Notes: generated from the sequence alone by a model not told the origin. A stretch of DNA of 64,000 nt from Echinarachnius parma (GCA_037951105.1 JBAMJV010012351.1:20598-84597), one strand, 5' to 3'. Positions 22,698 through 34,408 are shown, counted from the stretch's first letter. Made by a program: numbers and translations.

Positions 22698-22888
22698 CTG
22701 TAAACGTTAATTTCGCGCGGTGAATATTTCGCGCTGAGCCACACAGAAACACATTCGCGGGTTTTTAATTTTGCGGCCGAGCAAGTGTTCACACGCATTT
22801 ATATTCGCGGGTTTAAATATCCGCGGACGCCAACATCAGCGCGAAATCTGCAAAAATTAACGCACCGAGAACATTACCACGTTTACAG
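22698..22888. mobile_element. CTGTAAACGTTAATTTCGCG MITE
   Basis: Left end CTGTAAACGTTAATTTCGCG and right end CGTTTACAG, flanked by TA on both sides (22696-22697, 22889-22890). The interior repeats TTCGCGGGTTT and GCGCGAAAT, mirrored in the two halves. TA target and ends fit Tc1/mariner-type MITEs. Confidence 0.8.
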
Positions 22889-23261
22889 TATATAACTTAT
22901 CCAGATTTGTTTAGATCAGTGGACTTCATGCATTTACTTGCAGGTGCCAAACAGGAAATATAATCTCAATGGGAATTATAATGAAAAGAATTACAAACAT
23001 GGATGCTGCAACCTAATGTTGCTTTTTTACTTAATTGCAGAGTTATTAATTGCAAATTAGAGTGCTAAACTGCACGCAGAGATGTAAAATTTTCTTTCTT
23101 TGCGCAGGTGAAACTAATTCCCTCGCTTTCTTTTCAGTTTACTGTGGGCGGGTAATTGCACTAGCTGTCGGGACAATTATCGAGACTTTTCCAAATATAG
23201 TTTAACGAGTACCTGGAGATTATTCTAACCCTGTAAAGTTCAGAACACCCTAACACTCAGA

Positions 23262-23725
23262 GCCCTTTCACACACGGGCCAAATCGTGATTGCAATCATG
23301 ATTGTAATCATGTTTACAATCACAGTGATTCTGTTGCCGACCTTTCACACATGAAAAAGATATTCCACAAACCGTGATTAGAATTGTGTGTTTCTGTGTA
23401 CCTGTCAATCAAAAAAGGAGAGCGCTAGTACTACACTGCATGCACTGCACTCGAAGCAATTAGGGAGCGGTTTATCGGCGGAAGTGCATGTACGGTCACG
23501 TAGGCTCGGTCTCCCAAATCGTGTTTTGGAGGTCAAGCCTTACATACGAGAGATTCGCACCGTGATGTGAGTGAATCATGATTAGAAAAAACATCCGAAC
23601 CACGATTATAGTTTCACGATTCGTGCTTCTAGTTTTCTTTCACACGGACAAAAAAATACTGTGATTGGAGTAAAAAATTATTCCAATCGCAATTACAATC
23701 ACGATTTGGCCTGTGTGTGAAAGAG
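23262..23725. mobile_element. hAT-like MITE with 8-bp target duplication
   Basis: CACTCAGA flanks both ends (23254-23261 and 23726-23733), an exact 8-bp duplication as made by hAT transposases. Ends GCCCTTTCACACACGGGCCA and, read inward from the right, CTCTTTCACACACAGGCCAA continue into AATCGTGATTG. The interior repeats ATCATGATT/AATCACGATT motifs. A 60-codon frame at 23388 lies inside and is not a gene. Confidence 0.9.
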
Positions 23726-23733
23726 CACTCAGA

Positions 23734-24411
23734 CTCGGTGTAAAGAAAGTACTCATAGTATAATCATCTTTGTTAAAGATCCTGTCCACTTTTTGCAAGC
23801 CAAATTTTAAAAGTTGTGCAAGATTGTCTTATATGAAAGAAAATGTAATTTAAGAGCTTGCCTGAAAAAAAATTAGGGCTTGAAACCTCCTTTTCATGGA
23901 GTTATACTGATTGTACAACAACAGAGGTTACATAAACTGCTTTCGTTAGTGCACGCTCAGATGTTTGAATATCATACTGTACATAAAAACTGTTGTAAAT
24001 CTAGGTTGAAGGAAAGTTCATCGTTCCTCTCAAGTCCTACTTCTGACAATCTAAAATATGATGTTTTTAACTACAAGAGAATATTTTATTTTACATAATC
24101 AATCCAACTTGTAGAGTTTCCCCTGGGATTCTTGCCTGGACAGATATTAAGTGCACTAAATTGCTGCACGCTGAATATCACCGACCATATACTACCTATA
24201 CAATTTACACTGATAGAGGGCGCACTAAAATTATGCACTTTGCCTAACATTGAGTTTCCTAGGCATATGCTGTTCACTGAATTAATGACAAACAGAGTGA
24301 CAAATTACCAGTATTTATTCTTGCATTTTCATCAGAATGCTGGTTAAATAATCATGTACATGTATATTATTAAATGTTGTCAATTTCTTTTGCACAGTAA
24401 GTGATGTGCCA
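23734..24411. other. No supported feature
   Basis: AT-rich spacer with short unsupported frames on both strands. Confidence 0.5.
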
Positions 24412-24415
24412 TTAA

Positions 24416-24797
24416 AGGGACTTAGTAACATCTAGTCCAAATCCTCAAAATCCAATTGGAATTCTAGCGCTTCCCTCATACCTTGTTGTATTTGTATTGA
24501 CAATAATAGCATGGGACAGGTTTCGGTTTTTCAAATTTCCCTTTCGTTAAAAAGATATTTACGATTGAAGTGTTCAGAGATGTTAAATTATCCACTGGAC
24601 CGCGAAAACCGTGTACAAAGTGAGTGCAATGAGTTAGGGAATATCACTTTGCATTTTTGCTCATTACTCGGCCATATAACGTCCATTTAACTTTAAATTT
24701 TCACACAACAACCAGTGGACATATCAGATAACAACAATATACATTGTATCAACCACTCATCACTTTTTGCACATGTCAACAAAGTTACCAGATCCCT
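24416..24797 (+). mobile_element. TTAAAGGGATCTAGTAAC family element, inverted pair, left
   Basis: Starts after TTAA with AGGGACTTAGTAACATC and ends AAAGTTACCAGATCCCT. Landmarks in order: CAAATTTCCCTTTCGTTAAA, AAGATATTTACGATTGAAGT, GCATTTTTGCTCATTACTCG, GTGGACATATCAGATAACAA. This is the reference full-length copy; seven further full, short or chimeric copies lie in the window. Confidence 0.85.
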
Positions 24798-24940
24798 TTA
24801 TTAAGGGAATGTTATGCAGTAGAGCACTGTATGTTTTAACCAGCTGTATTCTATTTTTGGAGGGTTGGGCCGGTTTTCATCTAACCAAGATATGAATATA
24901 TTAAACATTGTGGCATGGAATAATACATTCCTATCATTAA

Positions 24941-25333
24941 AGGGATCTTGTAACTTTGTTGACATGTGAAAAAAGTGATGAGTGGTTGATACAATGTATA
25001 TTGTTGTTATCTGATATGTCCACTGGGTGCTGTGTGAAAATGTCAAGTTAAATGGATATTATATGGCCGAGTAATAAGCAAAAAAGCAAAGTGATATTCA
25101 CTAACTCATTGCACTCACTTTGTACATGGTTTTGACGATCCAGTGGATAATTTAACTGATTTATCCTTATCTGAACACTTCAATCGTAAATATCTTTTTA
25201 ACGAAAGGGAAATTTGAAAAAACAAAACCTGTCCCATGCTTTTATTGTTAATATGAATACAACAAGTTATAAGGGAACTGCTAGAAAGCCAATTGGATTT
25301 TGAGGATTTGGACAATGTTACTATAAAGTCCCT
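24941..25333 (-). mobile_element. TTAAAGGGATCTAGTAAC family element, inverted pair, right
   Basis: Same element as 24416-24797 in opposite orientation, flanked by TTAA at 24937-24940 and 25334-25337. With the first copy it makes an inverted repeat with arms of nearly 400 bp around a 143-bp spacer. Minus-strand frames over it come from the element. Confidence 0.85.
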
Positions 25334-25786
25334 TTAATATTTTCCCCTTTGTAAATGCACTTATGCTGAAATATGTGGTATTTACATATTTGCAAACAAA
25401 TAATGTTTACGCGAAATCTCAATAATACTTGATATAGTGGTGAAAAAAAGAGCATAAATCTTACGAATATGTTCAATAGTGATGTCTGGTCAAGAGTTTT
25501 TTTCCAATCAAATAAAACCTTCATACCAATGTTGATGAATTGTCCACAGGGAATCATAATCATGATAAATGCACCAAGAAAACATCATCATTCTTTTCCC
25601 AAGGCTGCCGGTTCTATTTTGGCAAGATTCTCCCCCTCTCTCTAGGCCCAGATCACTCTTACGACATGACTACATGTGTGCATGCAACACGTGCTGGGAT
25701 GAAACAGCGACCACACACGTGCCTGTCTGCATCTATAGATTATATGCAGGACTCAACACCAACACTTCAAGTTTAATATACACTAA

Positions 25787-25942
25787 AAGTTTGAGAACAT
25801 TTGTCTCATTCATTGTTTCAGTTATTTCACAAAATGTGTGCCGTCACGGACATTACATATTTTGGCAAAATATGTAATGTCCGTGACAGCACACATTTTC
25901 TAGTATAACCGAACCATGAATGTAGGAAATGTTCTCAAACTT
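25787..25942. mobile_element. Foldback element
   Basis: AAGTTTGAGAACATTTG at the left is matched by its complement at the right end, and the centre is an extended stem (AAAATGTGTGCCGTCACGG arm and its complement with one mismatch) around GGCA. Arms cover about 75 bp with one unpaired region. No target duplication was defined. Confidence 0.75.
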
Positions 25943-26008
25943 GTACATACATGTAAGTACATAATGGACAGGTTCATCTTTTTAGTAGTGTATTGCAAAG
26001 TCAAGAAA

Positions 26009-26290
26009 CAGGGATGCCAGTGGCAAATGGCTCCAGGGCCTGAAAATTTGTGGAGACTCAAATAATGCGCGCGAAGCGCACATCACAAGCGCGAAGCCGG
26101 GGTACAGGGCCCGCTTTAGGGCCCTGGAAGCTCTGGGGTTCCAGATGCTCTCTGGTGCAATCTGAGCTTATTTTGGGGATCATATCCCCTTTTAAATTTG
26201 TTTTTGTTGTTTTGTTTTTTTGAGCCGTAATTTTTGTCAAAAAAAGGAAAAGCCGGAATTCTGGCTATAGCCGGCAACTCTGGCATCCTG
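26009..26290. mobile_element. CAGGGATGCCAG hAT-like MITE
   Basis: Left end CAGGGATGCCAGTGGCAA; right end, read inward, CAGGATGCCAGAGTTGCCGG. AAGAAA flanks both sides (26003-26008, 26291-26296), shorter than the 8 bp expected of hAT. The interior has GCGCGAAGCGC and GCGAAGCCGGGG motifs. The 60-codon minus frame inside is not a gene. Confidence 0.65.
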
Positions 26291-26389
26291 AAGAAATTGT
26301 TTCATATTTGTAATGTCCATAACACTGGAATCGCCCATATATATGTTAATAATATTTTAACTGTGTCTGATCAAGAGAGATATGATTAA

Positions 26390-26926
26390 AGGGGTAGTTT
26401 AGTTTTGGTAAGGCTGAACTTTAGTAGCCAAAACCTGCACAGTAACATTATAATCTAATAGTTATAACTCCACCATGCTCGAAAGGTATACAAAATCACA
26501 AACGACTAAGTAAACAGCCTGTTATCATTCAAAAAAAGCCATTAAAACACAAGAGGGCGCTTTTTAAAAAGGCATTGGTTTCAACCATTTTTCATTCAAA
26601 ATAATGCATGTGATGTTTTATTGATATGATGATTAAATAGCGAGATCATCAACAACTATTTTAAAACGCCTTTTGAACAATTTTGAAAAAGTGCAAGCAT
26701 TTTTTTTATTTTTTTCAAAAAATCATCTAATTATTTGGGCCCCAAATAATTATAAGATCAGATATATTTATTGATATTTCAGCCGTTTCTGGGTCGATTT
26801 TGACCAAATAAAGTTCATTCTGTCATTAAAATTGCATGTTCTCTCAAATTCGACACTCAGTTTTTCATTACCTCACAAAAAAATTGTGATGTGCAGCGCC
26901 CTCTCTACCAAAACTAAACTACCCTT
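26390..26926. mobile_element. TTAAAGGGRTAG family element, copy 2
   Basis: TTAA at 26386-26389 and 26927-26930. Ends AGGGGTAGTTTAGTTTTGG and CCAAAACTAAACTACCCTTT are inverted repeats of about 25 bp, making this the best-preserved copy of the family. Confidence 0.85.
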
Positions 26927-27045
26927 TTAATAGTGTCCTTATCTATATGTTTCACAATTCATGAAACAGCCCAGCCATAAATGCCAAAGTTGTCAGCAAA
27001 CATAGCTAGGAGCCTTTCGTGAAATCAGGCCCAGATATGTAAATT

Positions 27046-27226
27046 TGTACAAACCTGTCTTAGTGGCCACCTGTCTATAGCAGCCAACCTGCCTATAGTG
27101 GCCATCAAAAGTGATCCCCTGCAGGGAAAAACAGTGCTATTGAACCTGTCTATAGAGGTCACCTAACTACAGTGGCCACTATTCTTGTTTCTCTTAGGTG
27201 GTCACTATATACAGGTCTGACTGTAA
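27046..27226 (+). mobile_element. ACAGTCAAACCTGTC MITE, copy 1
   Basis: Contains GTGGCCACCTGTCTATAGCA, CCAACCTGCCTATAGTGGCC and the end GGTCACTATATACAGGTCTG ACTGTA. Matches the complete copy at 53179-53373 and a truncated one at 39304-39390. Its left TIR is partly lost. Confidence 0.75.
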
Positions 27227-27263
27227 TTAGTGTCCAAGTCAAAAGCTAAATACTGTATCTTAC

Positions 27264-27452
27264 CTACTCTTGTTGTATGGTGAAACTGCTGGTCTCTCAT
27301 CATCTGATCTGATAAAGTACCAACTGCCTGTTCACTGCTGTGTCTTGATGCAGCTCATTGAGTAGGTTTGATAAGTCATGCTTCAATCCATGCTGGTCAT
27401 GAAGGTTGTTTGCTGCCCTCTCCTGCTGAGATGCCATACAGCTTCTCTAAAC
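27264..27452 (-). CDS. Candidate first coding exon with frame break
   Basis: A strong acceptor on the minus strand (long CT-rich tract, TGCAG, exon edge 27452) and a strong donor (GAGTAG|GTAAGA, edge 27264) bound 189 bp. An ATG at 27435-27437 opens 45 codons starting MASQQERAANNLHDQHGLKH, then a leucine-rich helical stretch, and stops at TGA TGA (27302-27297). A second frame, open from about 27353 to the donor, continues with SDQMMRDQQFHHTTRV. Together these look like one coding exon with a 1-base loss near 27318-27325, or a short 45-residue product or uORF in a 5' leader. Function unknown. Confidence 0.4.
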
Positions 27453-27487
27453 CTGCACTAATGATTTGTGAGAAGAAAAGGGAGGGA

Positions 27488-28400
27488 TATGCACACCACA
27501 ACACAACACCATACCACATCATATATCACACCACACATACACCACACAACACATCATATTATACCACATCACACAACACCACAACACATCACACCATACA
27601 TCAAAACCACACCACAGGATATACATATCAGCTACACATATCACAGATTTAGTCACAAATACACTAACTGACTGACTGATTCATTGATTCATTCACTAAA
27701 ATACAAGTAATTTATCAATTTGTATTAAAAAAGAAAAGGATAAACGTACACAAAACATTACACTTTTGGCTCAAACTCAATTCCAATGCCATTAACTACA
27801 TATTAACTGACTGACTGACTGACTCGATTGATTCACTGATTGATTCATAAATTGAAACATGAATTCATTCATTACAATCACTAACCATCAGCGTATATTC
27901 TTTTGTAGTTCTTACACATCACTAGATATATTCCAAAATTCACACAAGTAATTCATCTAACCACAGATCTGCAAATTCATTAACTTATTGATTATTTCAT
28001 TGGTTGATTCATTCATTCGTTCATTTAAATATTAATTAATTCACTACAAACATTCACCATCAGCAAATCCCTTTTTTAGTACTTTACATGGAAGTTGCAC
28101 ATCACTCCCTCTACAATATTCACACAGATATTCCAAAACAAACCACATATCCATAATTCATTGACTGACTGATTATTTCATTGATTCATTCTTTTACTTT
28201 TTTAAACATATTTATTCCATCAATACCACCTGTAATCATGCCACTCAACAAAAAGAATCCTACACACTCCACCACCAGCAGTTTATTGCATCACTGACCC
28301 AGTCATTAAATTATGACTGACTGATTAATTTATCCATTGATTGACTTATCAATTAAAACATAAATACATTAATTTCACCATTGTATCATTCATTTCTCTT
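27488..28400. repeat. CA-rich low complexity and decayed CTGACTGATT array
   Basis: 27488-27640 is a CACCACA-type low-complexity tract that makes His/Thr-rich frames. From 27660 CTGACTGACTGATTCATTGA and CATTCA(T/C)TA(C/A)AA blocks recur about every 190 bp with CACATCACT and TTCACACA(A/G) stretches, a strongly diverged tandem array. Confidence 0.65.
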
Positions 28401-29400
28401 ATTCAAGCTTTAAACGTTCAATGTCCAAAATGTGTCATAAATTTGTCTTTTCTGTATTATTGTATGATTTAATGGCAACAAAATATTTCCTCTGACTGAC
28501 TGTATAATTGTTTTTTTCCATGTATTCTTTTTAAAACTTGTTTTCTTGTATATGCTTACATGTATTTTTTTGTTATTGATGCTGTTTAAGAAAGTGAACA
28601 ATTTAAATTGAAAACTAACAACAAAAAAACATCTTTTTCTTACATCCCTTGTTAATGGGTTATTTTTCCCCAACCTAAATTGCCAACATTGATGACATGT
28701 CTAAATCAAGGAGATTTCAAACAGCAATCAGGGAGATATGTATGAAATAAATGCACCACGAAGAGGACACACTTGTCCTTCATCAGGGAAAATTTATATT
28801 TTATTTGCAAGAATATAAGAAAGATACGTACATTTTCAGGGAGCCTCCTGCAGAATGAGGGAGACTATACATCTCTGTCAGACTATTCTCGATGCTACTC
28901 AGGCGGCTAATAAACTCCCATAATTAGATTTTGCCACATGGCTGCCCCTAATAACGAGTAATGAACCAAACGCACTCAAACATTTGAAGCGGAACATGTC
29001 GGTCTCGTGTTTACAGCGCGGTAATTCTTAGCGCGACACCTGATGATTATTGTCACCTTCTGTAGCTTTAATGGAAGTACTCTGGCATGTCTCCTTTTTT
29101 ATTTTATAAAAGTCAAATTCTGCATTCTTGGTGACAATTTTTAGTCTTTAGTTTTCACAAACAACGATAAAATGTTTTTGTTTAATATAGTGTAAAGTGT
29201 GTTTAACTCTTTTGTACTATATATATATTTTTTTTAAAGCAATAACAACAATTATTTGTCTGCATTCGCTGGTTTTCAACCTTTAACTCTTTTGTATTGT
29301 ATTGTTTTTTAGCAATAACAACAAATTTGTTCTGCATTTGCTGATTGCAAACTTAATACGTGACCAATTTTTGTGTTGGGGTTATAACAATTTATTTTGT
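28401..29400. other. No supported gene
   Basis: AT-rich. The 87-codon minus frame at 28410-28673 is low-complexity (Lys/Asn/Ile-rich) with no supporting signals. CTGATGAAGGAC on the minus strand near 28772-28783 resembles the start of a hammerhead core but the GAAA box is missing. Confidence 0.45.
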
Positions 29401-29439
29401 TATTGAGCTTAAGCTAAACATGTTACATTGTATTAGTCA

Positions 29440-29830
29440 TGTGACTACAGGGCATCAATCTTGAACGTGACACCCGATGATCAACAAAAGTCTGATAGCA
29501 ACTATAACTATGTAGCCACTGGCTGTAGATCTGTAAGAGATACCCATCGTTCCGGGGGATGATCTATTAATTCATCCCCCTCCCCTTGCATACCTATTTA
29601 ACTTTAACAGATTTTCCCCAATGTAACATACATTGTAGGTTTTGTTCTACAGGGAAGCAATCTTGATGTGATACTCGATGATCAGCAAGGGTCTGCTGGC
29701 TACTATCACTATCTGTAGCCACTGGCTTACATCTGTAGTGATACCTATCGTTCGGGGGGGGGGTGATCAATTCATTGTCCTCCCCTTGCACATACCTTTA
29801 AAGTGATCCATTAACTTTAACATGTTAAGT
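29440..29830. repeat. Tandem duplication, ~200-bp units
   Basis: CGATGATCA(A/G)CAA(A/G)(A/G)GTCTG, TGTAGCCACTGGCT, ATACC(C/T)ATCGTTC(C/G)GGGG and CCTCCCCTTGCA occur in order in both units. The 65-codon minus frame at 29594 lies in the second. Confidence 0.75.
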
Positions 29831-30129
29831 CATATGTCTATACAGTATGTCCCAGAAGAATGGTACAGTTGGAAAAAAAATGTTTTGAATATGAAGGTGA
29901 TTTTAAAATATACATATTTGGTACCATATTAAAGTAAATATATATATGAATTATTAGTGATACCTATTGTTCATGAGGACTGTAAATGTAAGTTATGACC
30001 ATTGAAATTACCTGCGATGATGTGTATGAGTATATGCGATGATGTGTATATGTATATGCACATGAGAGGGTATGTGTAATTATATACATTTTGGCGACGT
30101 ACACATGGTTGAGTGTATGCATGTTTTAA

Positions 30130-30375
30130 AGCCCAGTCACATCTACCGAATAGCGTAAACAGATGCCCAACGGAGAGTACACTTTTCAATCAGTGCGTCT
30201 CCGTTCGTATGCGTTTCTTGTCCATTCCTTGTCGGGCGATGTACGTTGCTCTAATCGGCGGATTATTTTGTGCATAAAGCAATGGAGACGACTTTCACCG
30301 CCAGATAATTTGATTTTTGCAAATATTCTATTCGTCGAAACATTCATTTACGCTATCCTGTGATATGTGACAGGC
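30130..30375. mobile_element. GCCCAGTCACATC MITE
   Basis: Left AAAGCCCAGTCACATCTACC and GAATAGCGTAAAC; right, read inward, AAAGGCCTGTCACATATCAC and GATAGCGTAAATG. These are imperfect inverted repeats of about 35 bp. The interior is less AT-rich and noncoding. Confidence 0.6.
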
Positions 30376-30934
30376 CTTTATGTGCATTACACTGTCCACT
30401 TATTTTGTGAACATACGTCTAGCTCTATTTAATCAGGTTAACCTAATTGCATGGTATATTAATATCATTTGTTACTAAGCTTCAAGCCAAAAATCGGTTA
30501 TATTTCTATTTAAAAAATGCTGCAGGAAACTGAGAAGATTGAGGATGAAATATTGAGGGCAAAATAATTAATTATGACAAACAAGAAAAAGAATGTCGCA
30601 ATGAATTTGAAAGAATAATGAATATCGGGGGCACAATGATTCAAATATGCTATCATGAACAAAATGCTTATCAATTTTTTTGTAATTTGCAGATAGAACA
30701 CGGCTACAAATAAAAACAATCAAACGCAATTTTTGAGCTTCTCATTCAATAGGAACCAGAAATAAAATAAATGTATGATCAATGACAAATTTTATTTATT
30801 TGTTATTTGTTTTGGCCAAAAAGGGGGATGCATCTTGTACACAGGAGATTTAGGGTACATTGTATTATATGTTAAGAATACAGAAATACTGCTGAAAACT
30901 GCTCATCTACTAAATTTCGCCAATGTGATAAAAG

Positions 30935-31067
30935 GAGAGTCGTATTAAGCCTAGCTTTCAATCCTGGCAGGATGTTTGTCAGGGCAACAAATGACCTTCA
31001 TTTGTGGTCATTTGTTGCCCTGACAAAGATCCGGTCAGGATTGAAAGCAAGGCTTTATATGACTCTC
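30935..31067. mobile_element. Foldback element, ~60-bp arms
   Basis: GAGAGTCGTATTAAGCC...GTTTGTCAGGGCAACAAATG (left) pairs with the right half ending GGCTTTATATGACTCTC around a short TTCATTTGT loop. Arms match with a few mismatches. As RNA it would form a long hairpin. Confidence 0.8.
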
Positions 31068-31451
31068 TATATACATGTATGTTAATTCTGATTTTGTAGA
31101 GAAAATGGAAAAACATTTATAAGTTTTATTGTATAAAATGCATGTACTTTGTATGAGGTCCCAATAGCTAAAACCCACATTCAACTAAAATAGTTCAAAT
31201 ACTTCTAAATGTTGATGGAAATAAAATTAATTACCCCTGAAAAATGACAATGAAAGTAATTAATCCGTCTTTCCTAAAATCAATTCTGAAATGAGAAAAA
31301 GAGGAAACTGAGATAATTTCTGTTTTCCGTGAAGAGCATGTGTTTGCATTATTTTTGAATCTGTCTTCAAAACAATTCCAGAGAAAGTAAAGCATTAATT
31401 GAAACTGAATTTTTGGCAGAGTATAAATGAAGGAAAATTTGGACAAGCACT

Positions 31452-31728
31452 TTTATTGAAAACTAGTTTAAATAAATGAAAATGAGCAAATCAATCTTTA
31501 AAAGGCTTGAGTATGTGAGTAAGATATATAAATTGTATGTTTACAATTTGTGGACACTCTTCACAAATGCAGTGAGACAAGCTTGAGACAAATGTACAAG
31601 ATTTGAGACTGTCTTACTAGTACGAAGGCCGCCAGAAACATAATAAAGTATCGTAAGAGACACGAACCATGACAGTTTGTCCACACGGCTATGAATCTCA
31701 TTAATCTGCCCTGACAGGAAGGTCACAT
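31452..31728 (-). CDS. Candidate terminal coding exon with poly(A) signal
   Basis: The minus-strand frame ends with TAA at 31541-31543, and AATAAA lies about 85 bp downstream (31452-31457). From an AG at 31729-31730 the exon reads 2 nt plus 61 residues: a polar start (GQINEIHSRVDKLSW), a hydrophobic segment FVSLTILYYVSGG that could be a membrane helix, and a tail ending SVHKL. The frame stays open 14 codons further upstream, but that part resembles duplicated sequence near 31890, so the inner AG is preferred. The 2-nt start fits the phase left by the exon at 38605-38759. Product not recognised. Confidence 0.48.
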
Positions 31729-31931
31729 CTTGATTTAAAAACCATTCTTCCTTCAGGTTATATACCATTGGTTGAGTGCAAGATGGTCTTTAAACTCTTT
31801 ATTGTAAAATGCTTTGTATAGAGTTAAACACCTTTTTGTTATCTCACTAACCTCACACACAGGGGTCACAACTTGAAGGTATATGCTTCTAGGCGAGTAC
31901 AAGATGGCTCCTATTCAAATAGACTATGATA

Positions 31932-32092
31932 TGTGACCGGATATTGCAAAACCCTGCACATGTCGCCAAAACTCACAATTTAGATGTTCAAGCCATGAGA
32001 AAGGCTCCATCACAAGCTTCCATTTGATGCCTACTTCAAAAACATTGGGCTATATTTGGCAAAGATATGATTGTTTCAATTTCCTTGCATGA
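31932..32092. mobile_element. TGTGACCGG MITE, decayed copy
   Basis: TGTGACCGGATATTGCAAAA and CACAAGCTTCCATTTGATGC match the 8154-8408 family in the same orientation. The right end is missing and a TTAA element follows directly. Confidence 0.6.
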
Positions 32093-32100
32093 TTCATTAA

Positions 32101-32335
32101 AGGGATCTAGTAACATAATTGTCAAAACTCACAAAACTTACTTGGAACTCTAACTTTCCAGAGAATAATACAAAATGTGAACAGTTCATTTGTAAATATC
32201 TTTTTAACAAAAGGGAAATTCAAAAACCGAAACCTGTTCCATGCTTCTATTGGTAATAAGAATACAACAATGTATGAGAGATCCGCTGGAATTCTAAGTA
32301 AGATCTGTGGATTTGTTCAATGTTACTACATCCCT
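32101..32335. mobile_element. TTAAAGGGATCTAGTAAC family element, short form
   Basis: Bounded by TTAA (32097-32100, 32336-32339), start AGGGATCTAGTAACATAAT, end TGTTACTACATCCCT. Only the part with AAATATCTTTTTAACAAAAG and GAAACCTGTTCCATGC is retained, so it is an internally deleted copy of the 24416 family. Confidence 0.8.
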
Positions 32336-32399
32336 TTAATAAACAAAATCTTGAAGTCCCAATTTCTTATTTTGTCCAAATAAACCATATAATTAATCA

Positions 32400-34390
32400 A
32401 AAGGGCTTTGATAGTTCTTACATCTACTTTGTTCCCCCCCCTTAAGAAACAAAAATTTTAATGTCCCGTGTCCATTTTTGCAAATAAATCAAGTTTGTTT
32501 CCTTGTTAAAACAACCAAGCCATACCTAATCCAAATCCAGAAAAAATATTTCCAATTCCTATGGGGTTCCTTAGAATAGATCAGCCATTAGAGAGATGAA
32601 ATGTGGCATTTCAAAAATAAACTGTGTTTAATGAGCTGTTGGTATCCATTGACATTTGTAATGATTTCCTTTTTTTGGGTGGGTTAGGTGGGGGGGGGGG
32701 GGGTATTTTTTTCTTAAGAATCAAAATGTTAATGTCCATTTCTATTTTTGCAAATAAATCATGTTTGTTTCCTTGTTAAAACAACTAAGCCATACCAATA
32801 TCTAAATTTAGAAAAGCGGTTCCTTAGGATAAATAGATGGGCCATTAGAGAGATGAAATGTGGCATTTCAAAAAATAAACTGTGGTTTAATGAGCTGTGG
32901 GTATCCATTGACATTTGAAATGATTTTCTTTTTGGGGGTTGGTGAGGTGGGGTGGGGGGGGGGGTATTTTTTTTCATTGTGTAGAAAACATGTTCATCTA
33001 ACATTCTTAATCAAAAGGGCTTTGATAGTTCAAACATCCCCCTTTGCTCTCCCCCTTAAGAAACAAAATGTTAAAGTGAGGCCTGTAAAGTGTCTAACTC
33101 GAAAATTACTTGGAGCTTCCTCGTTTCTCTTCTACCGTGTTGTTTAGCTTATGGTAAAAGAAGAATAAAATAGGGTTAGATTTTTTCAAATGCCCCTTTA
33201 GTATGACGATATCTATCATTCAGCTCAAAAGCGTTAACAAACGGTCATAAACCTCATAAACGTCCGTTGTAAAAGCTGACGCATATTTTCGCTTTTTTAA
33301 CCAGGAAAGCAGTGTTCGTTTTCAATGAAACTTTCACACATCATTCGGACATATCTTACAATGATTTTGGTACAGGATTGAAGTCTCACACATCATTCGG
33401 ACATATCTTACAATGATTTGGGTACAGGATTGAAGTCTCAAATGTCATTTTGGGCAATATCTGACACTTTACAGGCATCACTTTAATGTTCATTTCTATT
33501 TTTGCAAATAAATCATGTTTGTTTCCTTGTTTAAACAACTAAGCCATACCAAATCTAAATTTAGAAAAGCGGTTCCTTAGGATAAATAGATGGGCCATTA
33601 GAGAGATGAAATGTGGCATTTCAAAAATAAACTGTGGTTTAATGAGCTGTGGGTGTCCATTGACATTTGAAATGTTTGTTTTTTCTTCTTCTTTTTTTTG
33701 GGGGGGGGGGGGGGGGGTGGGGGGATAGTGTGGGTTTTAAAATTTGTATATTATGTGGATTACATGTTTATCTAAAATTCCACCCATTATTGCTTCAAGG
33801 ATTAGATGACGGACTCCTTTAAAAAATACAAAACCAAAATAGGTTGTTTCCGTTATTCAGCTAAATAGAACAGCCTTTAGGGAAAAAATGTAATAATGTT
33901 CCATATCTCTTCTCTTTTTTCTTTGCAAATAAATCATTGATTTGATTCCCTTCAAACAAACAAAAGTCATACCAAACAAAGAACAAAAAATGAAAAAAGG
34001 GTTACTTCCTGTAAGAAATCCTGCTCTTTATATTCTGCTTAAAATAAAAACAGCCATTAGACAGATGTGAGAATTTAATAATAAAATGTGCTAATGAGCT
34101 GCGATGAAATAATATTAAATTCCCCTTCTCTTTTGCAGAAAAATCATACATTTGATTCCATTAAAAAAAAATCATATCAAAAGGCATACCAACAAAGACA
34201 AGAAAAGGGATTACTTCCTCTAAGATGAACTGCTCTATATTCTGCTTAAATAGATCAGTCATTAGATAAATGTGGGATCTCAGAAATAAATTGTGTTAAT
34301 GAGCTGAATTATACATATGTGTACATTTTTGTTTTTGCCAGTGTCATCATTTGTCCTCATCATGTTGATTGCTTGTTGATCTAAAATTCT
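32400..34390 (+). repeat. Tandem array, ~200-350 bp units, interrupted
   Basis: At least five units marked by TTTGCAAATAAATCA(T/A)GTTTG, GCCATTAGAGAGATGAAATG, AAACTGTG(G)TTTAATGAGCTG and, in three, a G-run. Units start at about 32450, 32728, 33487, 33900 and 34110, with divergence rising rightward. A TTAA element at 33075-33482 splits the array. The right-most flank runs into the candidate exon at 34409. Confidence 0.8.
33075..33482. mobile_element. AGTGAGGCCTGTAAAG element with TTAA duplication
   Basis: Ends AGTGAGGCCTGTAAAGTGTC and, read inward, AGTGATGCCTGTAAAGTGTC differ at one of 20 bases. TTAA flanks both sides (33071-33074, 33483-33486), and the sister array unit shows the unoccupied AATGTTAATGTCC site (32726-32738). 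A 49-bp stretch ending ATTG AAGTCTCA is duplicated inside (about 33346-33439). Related sequence lies at 45400-45610 and 59690-59830. Confidence 0.9.
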
Positions 34391-34408
34391 ACTAGTGTTT
34401 TTCTTCAG

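Noticed and set aside
27488..27640. His/Thr-rich frames of 67 and 94 codons.
   Set aside because: Produced by a CACCACA low-complexity tract in several frames at once.
27660..28390. A possible CRISPR-like regular array.
   Set aside because: Units are about 190 bp, strongly diverged, without short identical repeats and unique spacers; it is a decayed eukaryotic tandem repeat.
28741..28800. CTGATGAAGGAC...GTCCT on the minus strand, like the start of a hammerhead.
   Set aside because: The second core box (GAAA) is replaced by CTTCG, so it is not a ribozyme as it stands; at most a decayed copy.
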